64,000 bases of DNA from Nocardioides marmotae. Its GTDB lineage: Bacteria; Actinomycetota; Actinomycetes; Propionibacteriales; Nocardioidaceae. Below the pieces are notes generated by a model. That model made no database searches. It was not told the origin of the DNA and was given only the letters and a program-made list of their open reading frames with translations. The stretch spans positions 248,001 through 312,000 of the forward strand of contig NZ_CP053660.1 of NCBI RefSeq assembly GCF_013177455.1, given 5' to 3'. A program made the position numbers and the translations under genes. This document shows, piece by piece, positions 45,170 through 52,861 of the stretch; position 1 is the stretch's first letter; every line of letters starts with the position of its first letter.

Positions 45170-45263
45170 GTCGGTTCATCAAGGTATGTAGGGGAACCGT
45201 CACTCCCCGGGGTGAGTTCGCACGGGGAAGTGTCGGCTCGGCTGCATCCCTTGATGAAACAAC
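45170..45263. repeat. Roughly 94-bp imperfect palindrome
   Basis: The outer arms of 22 bases (45170–45191 and 45242–45263) match at 18 positions when one is inverted, around the shared core TTTCATCAAGG/TTCATCAAGG. Inside, CCGTCACTCCCCG and CGGGGAAGTGTCGG pair again with one extra base, so the whole segment can form one long hairpin or cruciform. It lies in the 300-base gap between the Crp-type and HNH genes, which otherwise shows no gene. Confidence 0.75.
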
Positions 45264-45390
45264 CGCCGCCGCCCACCCGTGCGGGGCCCCGGGGACGGGC
45301 GCGCGAACTGGTCGAGATCCCGTCTCAATATGCGGTCTGACCTGGGGAAACGCCGGTCTGACTGTCGGCGGTCGGTGCTTGAGTAGACCC

Positions 45391-46659
45391 ATGGCCAAGG
45401 ACTCCCGACACCACGCACACACCGTGTGCCGTGCTGTCGCGAAGTCCCGCCGCAAGACGCTTCAGGCGGCGACCGCGGAGCTGTGGTCGATGTCGGACGA
45501 GGACGTCGAAGCCACCCTTGTCGAGGCTGAGAAGCTCCGTGCGCAGGCCGACGCCCTCGCACTCCGACTGGTCGCCGAGGCCGACCGTCGTCACGCCGGC
45601 GAACGATCCGGCGCCACCGACACCGCCTCGTGGTGGGCCCACCGGACCCGGCAGGAGCGCCGGGTCGCGAAGGGCCGGGCTCGGCTGGCGGAATCGCTGG
45701 ACCGGCACGAGCCCACCTCGGCCGCGCTGGTCGAGGGCGCGATCTCGGTCGACCACGCCCGGGTCATCACGTCGTGCGTGGACCGGCTCCCCGACGACCT
45801 GGAGGACCCGACGGTCCCCGCTCGGGCCGAGCAGCACCTCCTGCACGAGGCGCAACACCTCGACCCGAAGACGCTCGCGGTCCTCGCCAAGCACGTCCTC
45901 ACCGTGGTCGCCCCCGAGATCGGCGAGGCTCGCGACGCAGCCGCCCTCGAACGGGAAGAACGTGAGGCACGCGCCGCCGCCTGGCTGACCATGTGCCCGG
46001 ACGGGAAGGGCTCGGTGCGCGGGAAGTTCTCGATACCCGAGCTGCACGCCGCGATCCTTCACAAGACCCTCCTCGCGTACGCCGCTCCCAAGCACCAGGC
46101 CGCCACCAAGGACCCCGAGCCCGACGCGGCCGAGGAGATCGAGCGCCGGCCATCACCGGAACGGATGGGGGACGCGTTCTGCGAGCTCCTCGAACGACTC
46201 CCCACCGACAACCTCCCGAAGCTCGGCGGCCTCAACGCCACCGTCGTCGTCACCCTCGACCTCGAGTCACTCGTCGGCGGGCTGGCGCCGGGAGTGCTCG
46301 ACGACGGGAGCGTCATCTCCGCCGCCACCGCCCGCCGACTCGCCTGCGAAGCGGGACTGATCCCGGCCGTCCTGGGCACGAAGTCCGAGCTGCTGGACCT
46401 CGGCCGGAGGACGCGGCTGTTCTCCGGGGCTCAGCGGCGGGGGCTGAACCTGGCCCAGCCCACCTGCACCGCAGAGGGCTGCGACTGGCCGGCCCACCTC
46501 TGCCACGCCCACCACGACCAACCCTGGTCCCACGGCGGCACGACCGACCTGGCCAACGCCCGCAACCTCTGCCCCCGGCACCACGCGCGCATCCACGACC
46601 CCGCCTTCGAGACCACCCACCTCCCCGACGGGCGGGTCGCCTTCCACCGAAGGACATAG
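45391..46659 (+). CDS. DUF222/13E12-type HNH endonuclease protein
   Basis: A 422-residue protein of the actinobacterial 13E12 repeat family. The N-terminal DUF222 part includes AALVEGAISVDHARVITSCVDRLP and AAAWLTMCPDGKGSVRGKF. The C-terminal HNH nuclease motif has CTAEGCDWPAHLCHAHHDQPWSHGGTTDLANARNLCPRHHARIHD, with zinc-type cysteines and catalytic histidines intact. These genes occur in many divergent copies per genome and may be selfish elements. The start ATG lacks a clear ribosome binding site, and the gene is preceded by a long palindrome. The first third is less GC-rich at third codon positions than the core genes. Confidence 0.88.
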   Translation: MAKDSRHHAHTVCRAVAKSRRKTLQAATAELWSMSDEDVEATLVEAEKLRAQADALALRLVAEADRRHAGERSGATDTASWWAHRTRQERRVAKGRARLAESLDRHEPTSAALVEGAISVDHARVITSCVDRLPDDLEDPTVPARAEQHLLHEAQHLDPKTLAVLAKHVLTVVAPEIGEARDAAALEREEREARAAAWLTMCPDGKGSVRGKFSIPELHAAILHKTLLAYAAPKHQAATKDPEPDAAEEIERRPSPERMGDAFCELLERLPTDNLPKLGGLNATVVVTLDLESLVGGLAPGVLDDGSVISAATARRLACEAGLIPAVLGTKSELLDLGRRTRLFSGAQRRGLNLAQPTCTAEGCDWPAHLCHAHHDQPWSHGGTTDLANARNLCPRHHARIHDPAFETTHLPDGRVAFHRRT

Positions 46660-46898
46660 ACCGACCAGCCAGATCCACCACCCGGAAGCCGGACGACCAC
46701 CCCAAGGCCCTGCGTACCTCTCCGGGCCCCGGCAAGCTCGCCAGGGCACTGCCCACCTGGTGGCGCTGGGGGTGCCTGTGGCGCACCTCTCAGCGCGGGA
46801 CCGTGCCGGGCGGGGCACTGACGGACGTGCGCTATGGCCCCGTCACAGTGTGTCGTCGGCAAGGAAGCCCTGCGCTGAACGATCTGGAGAAACGACCC

Positions 46899-48434
46899 GT
46901 GCGGCCTGACGGAAACGACGTCCACAGCAGCTCCCCGGTGAGCGGTCCCGACCACGACGGACCCCGGGCCGGAGCGGCGTACGACGCGCTGCTCGTCGGC
47001 GGCGGGATCATGTCCGCCACGCTCGCCACCCTCCTCCACCACGTCGAGCCGACGTGGCGGATCGGCATCGTCGAGCGCCTCGACGAGCTGGCCCAGGAGT
47101 CCTCCGGCCCCTGGAACAACGCCGGGACCGGCCACGCCGCGCTGTGCGAGCTCAACTACTCCCCGCAGCTGCCCGACGGCACGGTCGACGTCAGCAAGGC
47201 TCTCGACGTCAACGAGCAGTTCCAGGTGTCGCGCCAGCTGTGGGCGTTCCTCGTCGAGAACGGCGCGCTGCCGGACCCCTCGACCTTCGTCCGCCCCACG
47301 CCGCACCTCTCGTTCGTGTGGGGCGCGGAGAACGTCGAGTACCTCCGCCGCCGCTACGACGCGCTGATCTCCCACCCGCTCTTCGCCGGCATGGAGTTCA
47401 CCACCGACCCCGAGGTCATCGCCGGGTGGGCCCCGCTGCTCATGGACGGCCGGGACCGCTCCGAGCCGGTCGCGGCGACCCGAGCACTCGGCGGCACCGA
47501 CGTCGACTTCGGCTCGCTGACCCGCCAGCTCATCACCGGACTCGCCGACAGCGGCGCCGTCGAGCTGTTGACCGGCATCGAGGTGCGCGGCCTGCGCCGT
47601 ACCCCCGAGGGCTGGCACGTCACCGGTCAGGGCGGCTTCGCGGCAGACGCGCGCTTCGTCTTCGTCGGCGCCGGCGGCCAGGCGCTCACCCTGCTCCAGC
47701 GCTCGAAGATCGAGGAGATCCGCGGCTTCGGCGGCTTCCCGGTCAGTGGCGAGTTCTGGCGCACCACCGACCCCGAGCTGGTGGCCCGCCACCAGGCGAA
47801 GGTCTACGGCAAGGCCGCCGTCGGCGCGCCGCCGATGTCGGTGCCCCACCTCGACACCCGCGTCGTCGACGGCGCCCCCAGCCTGATGTTCGGCCCGTAC
47901 GCCGGCTTCAGCCCGCGCTTCCTCAAGCACGGCTCGCTCTTCGACCTGCTCCGCTCGGTGCGGCTGCACAACCTGCGCCCGATGCTCCAGGCCGGCCTGC
48001 GCAACCTCGGCCTCGTGGTCTACCTGGTCAAGGAGCTGATCGCCGGCCGCGACCGGCAGCTGCGCGAGCTCCAGACGTTCTTCCCCGCCGCGACCGCGGA
48101 CAAGTGGGAGAAGATCACCGCCGGCCAGCGCGTGCAGGTGATCAAGGACGTCCCCGGCAAGGGCGGCGTGCTCCAGTTCGGCACCGAGGTGATCACCGCC
48201 CGCGACGGCAGCATCGCCGGCCTGCTCGGCGCCTCGCCGGGCGCGTCGACCGCCGTCCCCGCGATGCTCGACGTGATGGCGCGCTGCTTCCCCGACCGGA
48301 TGGAGGACTGGCGTCCCGCGCTGGAGAAGGCCATCCCCAGCTACGGCCGTCGCCTCGGCGACGACCCCGAGCTCGCCCGCACGGTGCTCGCCCAGACCGC
48401 CTACTCCCTCGACCTGGAGCCGGCTTCGCGCTGA
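46899..48434 (+). CDS. mqo: Malate:quinone oxidoreductase
   Basis: A 511-residue FAD-dependent membrane-associated enzyme that oxidises malate to oxaloacetate and passes electrons to quinone. The FAD motif is YDALLVGGGIMSATLATLL, followed by the family block ERLDELAQESSGPWNNAGTGHAALCELNY. Later FVFVGAGGQALTLLQRS, GFGGFPVSGEF and KVYGKAAVGAPPMSVPHLD agree, and the C-terminal LLGASPGASTAVPAMLDVM closes the fold. The length is normal. GTG 46899 has GGAGAAA eight bases upstream and adds a short Asp/Ser-rich N-terminus. The 239-base gap upstream shows no gene or strong promoter. Confidence 0.95.
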   Translation: MRPDGNDVHSSSPVSGPDHDGPRAGAAYDALLVGGGIMSATLATLLHHVEPTWRIGIVERLDELAQESSGPWNNAGTGHAALCELNYSPQLPDGTVDVSKALDVNEQFQVSRQLWAFLVENGALPDPSTFVRPTPHLSFVWGAENVEYLRRRYDALISHPLFAGMEFTTDPEVIAGWAPLLMDGRDRSEPVAATRALGGTDVDFGSLTRQLITGLADSGAVELLTGIEVRGLRRTPEGWHVTGQGGFAADARFVFVGAGGQALTLLQRSKIEEIRGFGGFPVSGEFWRTTDPELVARHQAKVYGKAAVGAPPMSVPHLDTRVVDGAPSLMFGPYAGFSPRFLKHGSLFDLLRSVRLHNLRPMLQAGLRNLGLVVYLVKELIAGRDRQLRELQTFFPAATADKWEKITAGQRVQVIKDVPGKGGVLQFGTEVITARDGSIAGLLGASPGASTAVPAMLDVMARCFPDRMEDWRPALEKAIPSYGRRLGDDPELARTVLAQTAYSLDLEPASR

Positions 48435-48439
48435 GCCGG

Positions 48440-48466
48440 GCCGGGCTGGCCGGTCCGCCAGCCGGC
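48440..48466. terminator. Bidirectional hairpin between mqo and the kinase gene
   Basis: GGCTGGC pairs with GCCAGCC around CGGTCC, and the stem extends by three further pairs past a one-base bulge. It fills the 36-base gap between the convergent genes. Confidence 0.6.
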
Positions 48467-48470
48467 GGGC

Positions 48471-49802
48471 TCAGGCGGCCGGGAGGTCGATCCAGAAGAC
48501 CGATCCGGCGCCGGGGGACGAGGTCGCCCCGAGCGTGCCGCCGTCGCGCTCGACGAGCGTGCGGGTCAGCGACAGGCCGAGCCCTGTGCCGGGCGTCTGG
48601 TCGCCGGCGTACCGCACGAACGGCTCGAACGCGGCAGTCAGCTGCTCGCGGTCGAGCCCGGGCCCGCTGTCGCGGACGCTGGTGCGCAGCCGGGCCTCGC
48701 CGTGCTCGCCCCGCAGTGGCTCGACCGTCACCTCCACGGTGCCGCCCGGGACGTTGTGCACGATCGCGTTGCCGACCAGGTTGGTCAGCGCCTGCCGGAA
48801 GGCCGAGGGCCGGGCCCGCACGACCGCGCCCGCGGGGACGCGGTTGGTCACGGTGATGCCGGTCGGCTCCGCCGTGGCGCGGTGCCAGTGCAGGACGTCG
48901 CGGACCGCGTCGGCGACGTCGACGTCCTCGGCGGTGCGCGCGTCGGCGGCGAGCCGACCGGTGCTCAGCAGGTCCTCGACGACGGCGAGCAGCTGGTCGC
49001 TGGCCCGCAGGATGACGCCGCTGTCGCGCATCACCATCCCGGCCAGGCCGGCGGCGAGGGCGGGGTCGGCGGAGCCGGCGACGGCCCGGGCCTCGTCACC
49101 GAGCACCTCCGCGTACGCCGTGATCGCGGCGATCGGCGTGCGCAGCTCGTGCCCGAGCGCGGCGAAGAACTCCTGCTGGCTGGCCCGCGCCTGCTCGCCC
49201 ATGGTCACGGCCTCGTGGAGCGACCGGCGCTCCTGCTCGATGGTCATCCGGGCGGTGAGTGCGCCGTGCAGGAGCTGGAAGTCCGCGAGGTGGTCGTCGG
49301 GCCACCTGCCGGCGGTGCCGCTGATGGTGGACATGGAGCCGACCATGGTCTCGCCGACGATCAGCGGCGCCCCCACGACCGCCTCCACATGGCCGCTGGC
49401 CAGCTCGCGGGCGTCCTGCGCGGCCTCCGGGGGCAGGTCCGCGACATCGGCGAGGGCGGCGACGCCCTGTCGGACGTACTGCGACATCCACGGCATCATC
49501 AACGCGGCGTCGGGGCCCGACCCCGTCGGCGGTGTGGACCGCACCCTGCCGTCCGGTCGACGCCACTCGCGCAGCCAGGCCCGACCGCCCAGCGCGGTCC
49601 ACAGGTGGCTCTCGGCCGGCGCGAAGGTGGTCAGCGAGATCGTCACGGAATCGGTCCGGGGGAGGGAGAGCAGGTACTCACCCGCCACCTCGAACGCGTC
49701 CTGGATGGGGCGGCGCCCATCGAGGATCTGGCGAGCGGCGACGGCTCCCTCCGGCGTCGGGGCTGCGCGCGCGGGCAGGGGCTGCAGTGCTGGGTGGGTC
49801 AC
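48471..49802 (-). CDS. GAF-domain sensor histidine kinase
   Basis: A 443-residue cytoplasmic kinase without transmembrane segments. A GAF-like sensor occupies residues about 35–185 (DSVTISLTTFAPAESHLWTALGG, VVGAPLIVGETMVGSMSTISG). The HisKA H-box is FFAALGHELRTPIAAITAYAEVLG. ATPase boxes are N (RQALTNLVGNAIVHNVPGG), G1 (VRDSGPGLD), F (FEPFVRY) and G2 (GTGLGLSLTRTLVERDGG). The GTG start overlaps the P450 stop as GTGA, so kinase and P450 are co-translated, an uncommon link. The single-domain response regulator at 51146–51535 is the probable partner. It may regulate the peptide/P450 locus or sense its product. Confidence 0.88.
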   Translation of the reverse strand: MTHPALQPLPARAAPTPEGAVAARQILDGRRPIQDAFEVAGEYLLSLPRTDSVTISLTTFAPAESHLWTALGGRAWLREWRRPDGRVRSTPPTGSGPDAALMMPWMSQYVRQGVAALADVADLPPEAAQDARELASGHVEAVVGAPLIVGETMVGSMSTISGTAGRWPDDHLADFQLLHGALTARMTIEQERRSLHEAVTMGEQARASQQEFFAALGHELRTPIAAITAYAEVLGDEARAVAGSADPALAAGLAGMVMRDSGVILRASDQLLAVVEDLLSTGRLAADARTAEDVDVADAVRDVLHWHRATAEPTGITVTNRVPAGAVVRARPSAFRQALTNLVGNAIVHNVPGGTVEVTVEPLRGEHGEARLRTSVRDSGPGLDREQLTAAFEPFVRYAGDQTPGTGLGLSLTRTLVERDGGTLGATSSPGAGSVFWIDLPAA

Positions 49803-50923
49803 GCCGGCGCTCCCGTCAGGCGTGCGCGGACGACGGCCGGCACGGGGAAGAGCCCCCGCGACTGGTCGAGGACCGTGCCTGCTGCCGGCTCGAGGTCCCA
49901 CGACGTCGCCCGAGCGGCGAGATCGGTCAGGAGCGCGAGCCCCAGGGACCGACCGGGGCAGGCGTGCGGCCCGGCGCCGAAGGGCAGCCATGCTCCGGGC
50001 CGGACGTCGTCGCGTCGCCAGCGGTCCGGGTCGAAGGTGTCGAGCGGGCCGGCCGGGACCGCGGGGACGAGGTCCGGCAGCTGGCCGAGCAGCAGGGGGC
50101 TGACGAGGACCACCTCGCCGGCGCGGATGGTCTGTCCGGCCAGCACCGAGTCGGCGAGCGCGACCCTAGCCGTCATCCAGGTCGGCGGCGTGACGCGGAG
50201 CGTCTCCCAGGCGACGTGTGCCGGTTCGTAGGACGCCGCCGCCGGGGCGCCCGCCAGGTGCACGAGGAGCCAGGCGCCGGCGGCCACCGGGACCTGGATC
50301 CCGGCGGCGAGCACGGTGGCGACCGCCGCCGGGTCGTCGACACCCGCCGCCGCCAGCTCGCGCTCGAGCTCGCGCCGGGCGCGGTCCTCGGCGCGGCGGG
50401 CGCTGCTCCAGCGGGACGGGTTCCGCCGGGAGCCGATCACGGGGGCGAGGGCGTCGATCCAACGCAGGGTGCCGTCGGCGACCACGTCCCTGGTCGGCTC
50501 GTCGAGGTCGTCGATCAGCGGGGTGAGCACGGCTGATGTCGTCGCGCGTGACACCGGCCGCCGCAGCAGCAGGGCTCCGTCGAGGTCGGCCGACCCGTCG
50601 GGGAACGCCCGGAGCTCCTCGTCCAGGCAGGCGCTGAAGACGGCGCGCCCGTGAGCCACCTGCGCAGCCGTGGTGTGCAGCGAGGTGGGCCGCGGTGAGC
50701 GCGTGCCGCGCTCGCGGTCGACGGCGCGGAGGCGGCGCGTCGGACGCCGGCTGACGTCCAGGGGGAAGTCGAAGCACCTGGGATCGGTGAGCACGGACCG
50801 TGCCTGGTCGAGGGTGGTCGCGAGCCAGGGGCCGGCGGGTCCGAGTCGGACCGGTTCGGAGGCGCCGGTGGCGCGCAGAACAGCCCCGAGGCGACCCGTG
50901 GTCGCCGCGGGGCTGCGCAGCAC
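49799..50923 (-). CDS. Cytochrome P450, candidate RiPP cross-linking enzyme
   Basis: A 374-residue P450. The haem-binding loop FGAGPHACPGRSLGLA places the axial Cys at about residue 322. The ExxR motif is ETLRVTPP. The I-helix region reads AAGIQVPVAAGAW, so the usual threonine of AGxxT is absent, as in some P450s that cross-link peptides or act on carrier-bound substrates. The GTG at 50923 is chosen because it lies 11 bases after the short peptide gene; the longer open frame upstream is the peptide gene read in another frame. No ferredoxin gene is adjacent. Its tight fit behind a Tyr-Phe-Trp peptide suggests aromatic cross-linking of that peptide. Confidence 0.8.
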   Translation of the reverse strand: MLRSPAATTGRLGAVLRATGASEPVRLGPAGPWLATTLDQARSVLTDPRCFDFPLDVSRRPTRRLRAVDRERGTRSPRPTSLHTTAAQVAHGRAVFSACLDEELRAFPDGSADLDGALLLRRPVSRATTSAVLTPLIDDLDEPTRDVVADGTLRWIDALAPVIGSRRNPSRWSSARRAEDRARRELERELAAAGVDDPAAVATVLAAGIQVPVAAGAWLLVHLAGAPAAASYEPAHVAWETLRVTPPTWMTARVALADSVLAGQTIRAGEVVLVSPLLLGQLPDLVPAVPAGPLDTFDPDRWRRDDVRPGAWLPFGAGPHACPGRSLGLALLTDLAARATSWDLEPAAGTVLDQSRGLFPVPAVVRARLTGAPA

Positions 50924-50934
50924 GTGGCTGGACT

Positions 50935-51030
50935 TCAGCTGCGGCCGCCGCCCGGGCGCCAGAAGTACATCTGACCCAGCTCGCGGGCCGCCAGCTTGGC
51001 AGCGCGACGCTGCCGGAACTTCGTCATCAT
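50935..51030 (-). CDS. Candidate RiPP precursor peptide (31 residues)
   Basis: An ATG-ATG start preceded by GGGAGGGA, one of the best ribosome binding sites in the window. The product has a basic helical leader (MMTKFRQRRAAKLAARELGQ) and a short tail starting at Met21: MYFWRPGGGRS. Tyr22-Phe23-Trp24 is an aromatic Tyr-x-Trp unit of the kind joined by P450s in biarylitide-type RiPPs. The stop is 11 bases before the P450 GTG. No transporter or protease gene is adjacent. It could instead be a regulatory leader peptide, but the ribosome binding site, charge pattern and P450 context favour a precursor. Confidence 0.6.
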   Translation of the reverse strand: MMTKFRQRRAAKLAARELGQMYFWRPGGGRS

Positions 51031-51069
51031 GATGGGTGTCCCTCCCGTTGTGGTGCAGCGGCTGCAGGC

Positions 51070-51117
51070 GCGGCCACCGGCCGGCCGCTGCCCCCCTGAG
51101 CCGACGCCGTGAAGATA
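51070..51117 (-). promoter_or_regulatory. Possible promoter and leader hairpin of the peptide/P450 operon
   Basis: On the minus strand TATCTT (51117–51112) is a possible -10 box, giving a leader of about 75 bases. That leader contains GCGGCC-N7-GGCCGC (51070–51088), a 6-bp hairpin ahead of the ribosome binding site. A -35 box is not convincing. Confidence 0.3.
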
Positions 51118-51145
51118 CCCAGGCGGGCATGTCGTGCGCAGGGGT

Positions 51146-51535
51146 TCAGCCCGGCTGGTCCAGACGCTCGACGAGGGCGGCGAGCTGTGCCTTGCGCAGC
51201 GGCTTGGCGATGAACTCGTCGACCCCGAGCTCGTCGAGCGCGGCCCGGCGCTCGCCGCCCCAGGCACTGACCACGACGACCCGCATCCCCTGGCCGTGGG
51301 CCGGGTTGTCGCGCAGCCAGCGCACGACCTCCTCGCCGGTCATGCGGGGCATGGACAGGTCGAGCAGCATCACGTCGTACGACGCCGCCTGGAGCGCCTC
51401 GACGGCCTCGACGCCGTCGGCCGCCTCGTCGGCGTGGTGGCCGAGCTGCTGGACCATCCGGGCGGTCACCCAGCGGATGTCCTCGGTGTCCTCGACCACG
51501 AGGAAGCGCAGGGGTCGAGCAGGGGGGTCGTCCAC
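51146..51535 (-). CDS. Single-domain response regulator
   Basis: A 129-residue CheY-like receiver with no output domain. The acidic pair is in FLVVEDTED, the phospho-acceptor is Asp59 in YDVMLLDLSMPRM, the Thr/Ser switch is in VVVVSAWGG, and the conserved Lys is in FIAKPLRKAQ. GTG 51535 is the best start; the open frame continues into repeat DNA upstream. It is encoded 115 bases ahead of the peptide gene on the same strand, so it probably pairs with the GAF kinase, although output must then go through protein contact. Confidence 0.87.
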   Translation of the reverse strand: MDDPPARPLRFLVVEDTEDIRWVTARMVQQLGHHADEAADGVEAVEALQAASYDVMLLDLSMPRMTGEEVVRWLRDNPAHGQGMRVVVVSAWGGERRAALDELGVDEFIAKPLRKAQLAALVERLDQPG

Positions 51536-51672
51536 GGGGCCCGACGCTACTCCTCGCGGGAGGTTCCAGTCGCCGTCAGGCCCGCGCTGAGACGCCTCTG
51601 ACCTGCGCTTTTTTACTTTCCCGCGCGTCCATTCCGATCTAGCCCAACGGTCGGGGCCGACCCCGCCCACTC

Positions 51673-51851
51673 GCCGAGTCGGCACCTGTGGTCCGCCGAG
51701 TCGGCACTTCTGACCTGCCGAGTCGGCACTTCCGGCTGGCGCCGCAACATGTGCGTACTCGGCGTGCAACAAGTGCGTACTCGGCGTGCAGGAAGTGAGC
51801 ACTCGGCGGACCAGAAGTGCGGACTCGGCGGGCGAGAAGTGACTACTCGGC
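51673..51851. repeat. Eight-unit, 22-bp-period iteron array with a central inversion
   Basis: Three units of GCCGAGTCGGCACYT begin at 51673, 51695 and 51717. After a 17-base gap come five units of the opposite orientation (AAGTGCGNACTCGGC-like) at 51749, 51771, 51793, 51815 and 51837. All steps are exactly 22 bases. The last unit provides the stop codon of the Lrp-type gene. The rest of the 307-base gap (51536–51842) holds only a T6 run near 51610. Confidence 0.88.
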
Positions 51852-52385
51852 GGGTGGGGTGGGGGTGGAGCGGCCCCAGCCGGCGGAGCGGGTGAGCTGG
51901 TCGAGGAGCGGCTGGACGCGGTAGGGGACCGGCGTGGCCACGGTGAAGGTGGAGGTGGTCTTGCGGACGCCGTCGATCGCGACGATGGAGGCGGTCAGCC
52001 GCTGGAGCTCCTCGAGCGAGCCGATGGCGACCTGGGCGAGCAGGTCCTCGCGGCCGGCCTGGATGCGCACCTCGAGCACCTCGGGGAGCGCGCGCAGGCC
52101 GTCGACGATCGCCCCCATCACCCGCTGGTCGATCTCGAGGGTCACCGTCGCCCGGACGCCGAGCCCGACCCGGGTCAGGTCGATGACGGGCTGGAACCCC
52201 AGCAGGATCCCCTCCGCCTCGAGCCGCCGCATCCGCAGCTGCACCGTCGTGCGGCTGACGCCGAGGGCCGAGGCGAGCTCCGCCACGCCGACCCGGGCGT
52301 TGTCGGTGAGCCGCGCGAGGATCTCGACGTCGAGCCGGTCGAGGGGAGGATTGGTTGCCAGGGTGATCACGTCCGTCGCGTTCAT
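51843..52385 (-). CDS. Lrp/AsnC-family regulator
   Basis: A 180-residue regulator. The N-terminal helix-turn-helix is LDRLDVEILARLTDNARVGVAELASALGVSRTTVQLRMRRLEAEGIL. The C-terminal RAM domain (VRATVTLEIDQRVMGAIVDGLRALPEVLEVRIQAGREDLLAQVAIGS) would bind an amino acid or small ligand and assemble the octamer. The start ATG follows a plausible leader. Its last codons, GCC GAG TAG, lie in the final unit of the iteron array, so the array has set the present C-terminus. It diverges from a small gene and a peptide-uptake operon, the likely targets. Confidence 0.9.
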   Translation of the reverse strand: MNATDVITLATNPPLDRLDVEILARLTDNARVGVAELASALGVSRTTVQLRMRRLEAEGILLGFQPVIDLTRVGLGVRATVTLEIDQRVMGAIVDGLRALPEVLEVRIQAGREDLLAQVAIGSLEELQRLTASIVAIDGVRKTTSTFTVATPVPYRVQPLLDQLTRSAGWGRSTPTPPAE

Positions 52386-52488
52386 CGAGGTAGAGATGTG
52401 CAGGATGCGCACCAGTATGGATCTGGTTTGACCACCGTGCGCCACCGTCGCAGGCTGGACGCTCCACATCGACCATGCGGGAGCCCCC

Positions 52489-52770
52489 ATGTCCACCCAC
52501 CTGACCGGCCAGCCGACCGGCACCGGCGAGCCCGCCTGGGAGCGGCTCAGCGTCGTCTTCGACTCCACCTGCGAGGCCCCGCTGCTGCTCGTGTCCTCCC
52601 TGATGGCCCGGCGCGCGGTCGACGTGCGGGCGGCGTCGCTGGCCGAGGACGACGGCGGCCGGCTCTGCTTCGAGGCGCTGGTGCGCGGCCGCGACCGGCG
52701 GGTGCGGTCGGTGGTGTGCGCGCTGGAGTCCCGGATGGGCGTGCTCGCCGCCGGCGTCGTACCGGCGTGA
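52489..52770 (+). CDS. Small ACT-like protein of unknown function
   Basis: A 93-residue protein with a beta-alpha-beta-beta-alpha-beta pattern: RLSVVFDSTCEAPLLLVSSLMARRAVDVRAASLAE, then RLCFEALVRGRDRRVRSVVCALESRMGVLAAGVV. That order and the ligand-type helix resemble an ACT domain as in acetolactate synthase small subunits, but no clear family match can be claimed. GGGAG precedes the ATG. It diverges from the Lrp-type gene, so it may be a ligand-sensing partner or simply be regulated by it. Confidence 0.6.
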   Translation: MSTHLTGQPTGTGEPAWERLSVVFDSTCEAPLLLVSSLMARRAVDVRAASLAEDDGGRLCFEALVRGRDRRVRSVVCALESRMGVLAAGVVPA

Positions 52771-52848
52771 CGCCGGCCTTGTCGAGGTCGACAGGGAGCG
52801 GCGGCCACAGTCGTGCGGCTCGACCAACACGACCCCCGGGACGGCTCC

Positions 52849-52854
52849 TAGCGT
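52849..52854 (+). promoter_or_regulatory. -10 box of a probable leaderless promoter for the peptide-scavenging operon
   Basis: TAGCGT lies seven bases before the GTG start of the serine hydrolase gene, the same layout as for tmk, pucR and arcC. Confidence 0.5.
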
Positions 52855-52861
52855 CACGGAG

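Noticed and set aside
45089..45340. Short open frames on both strands across the palindrome
   Set aside because: Both strands read similar peptides because the DNA is palindromic. There is no ribosome binding site or codon-usage signal.
51673..51851. Regularly spaced repeats resembling a CRISPR array
   Set aside because: The period is only 22 bases with 7-base spacers, the units change orientation midway and vary in sequence, and no cas gene is nearby.
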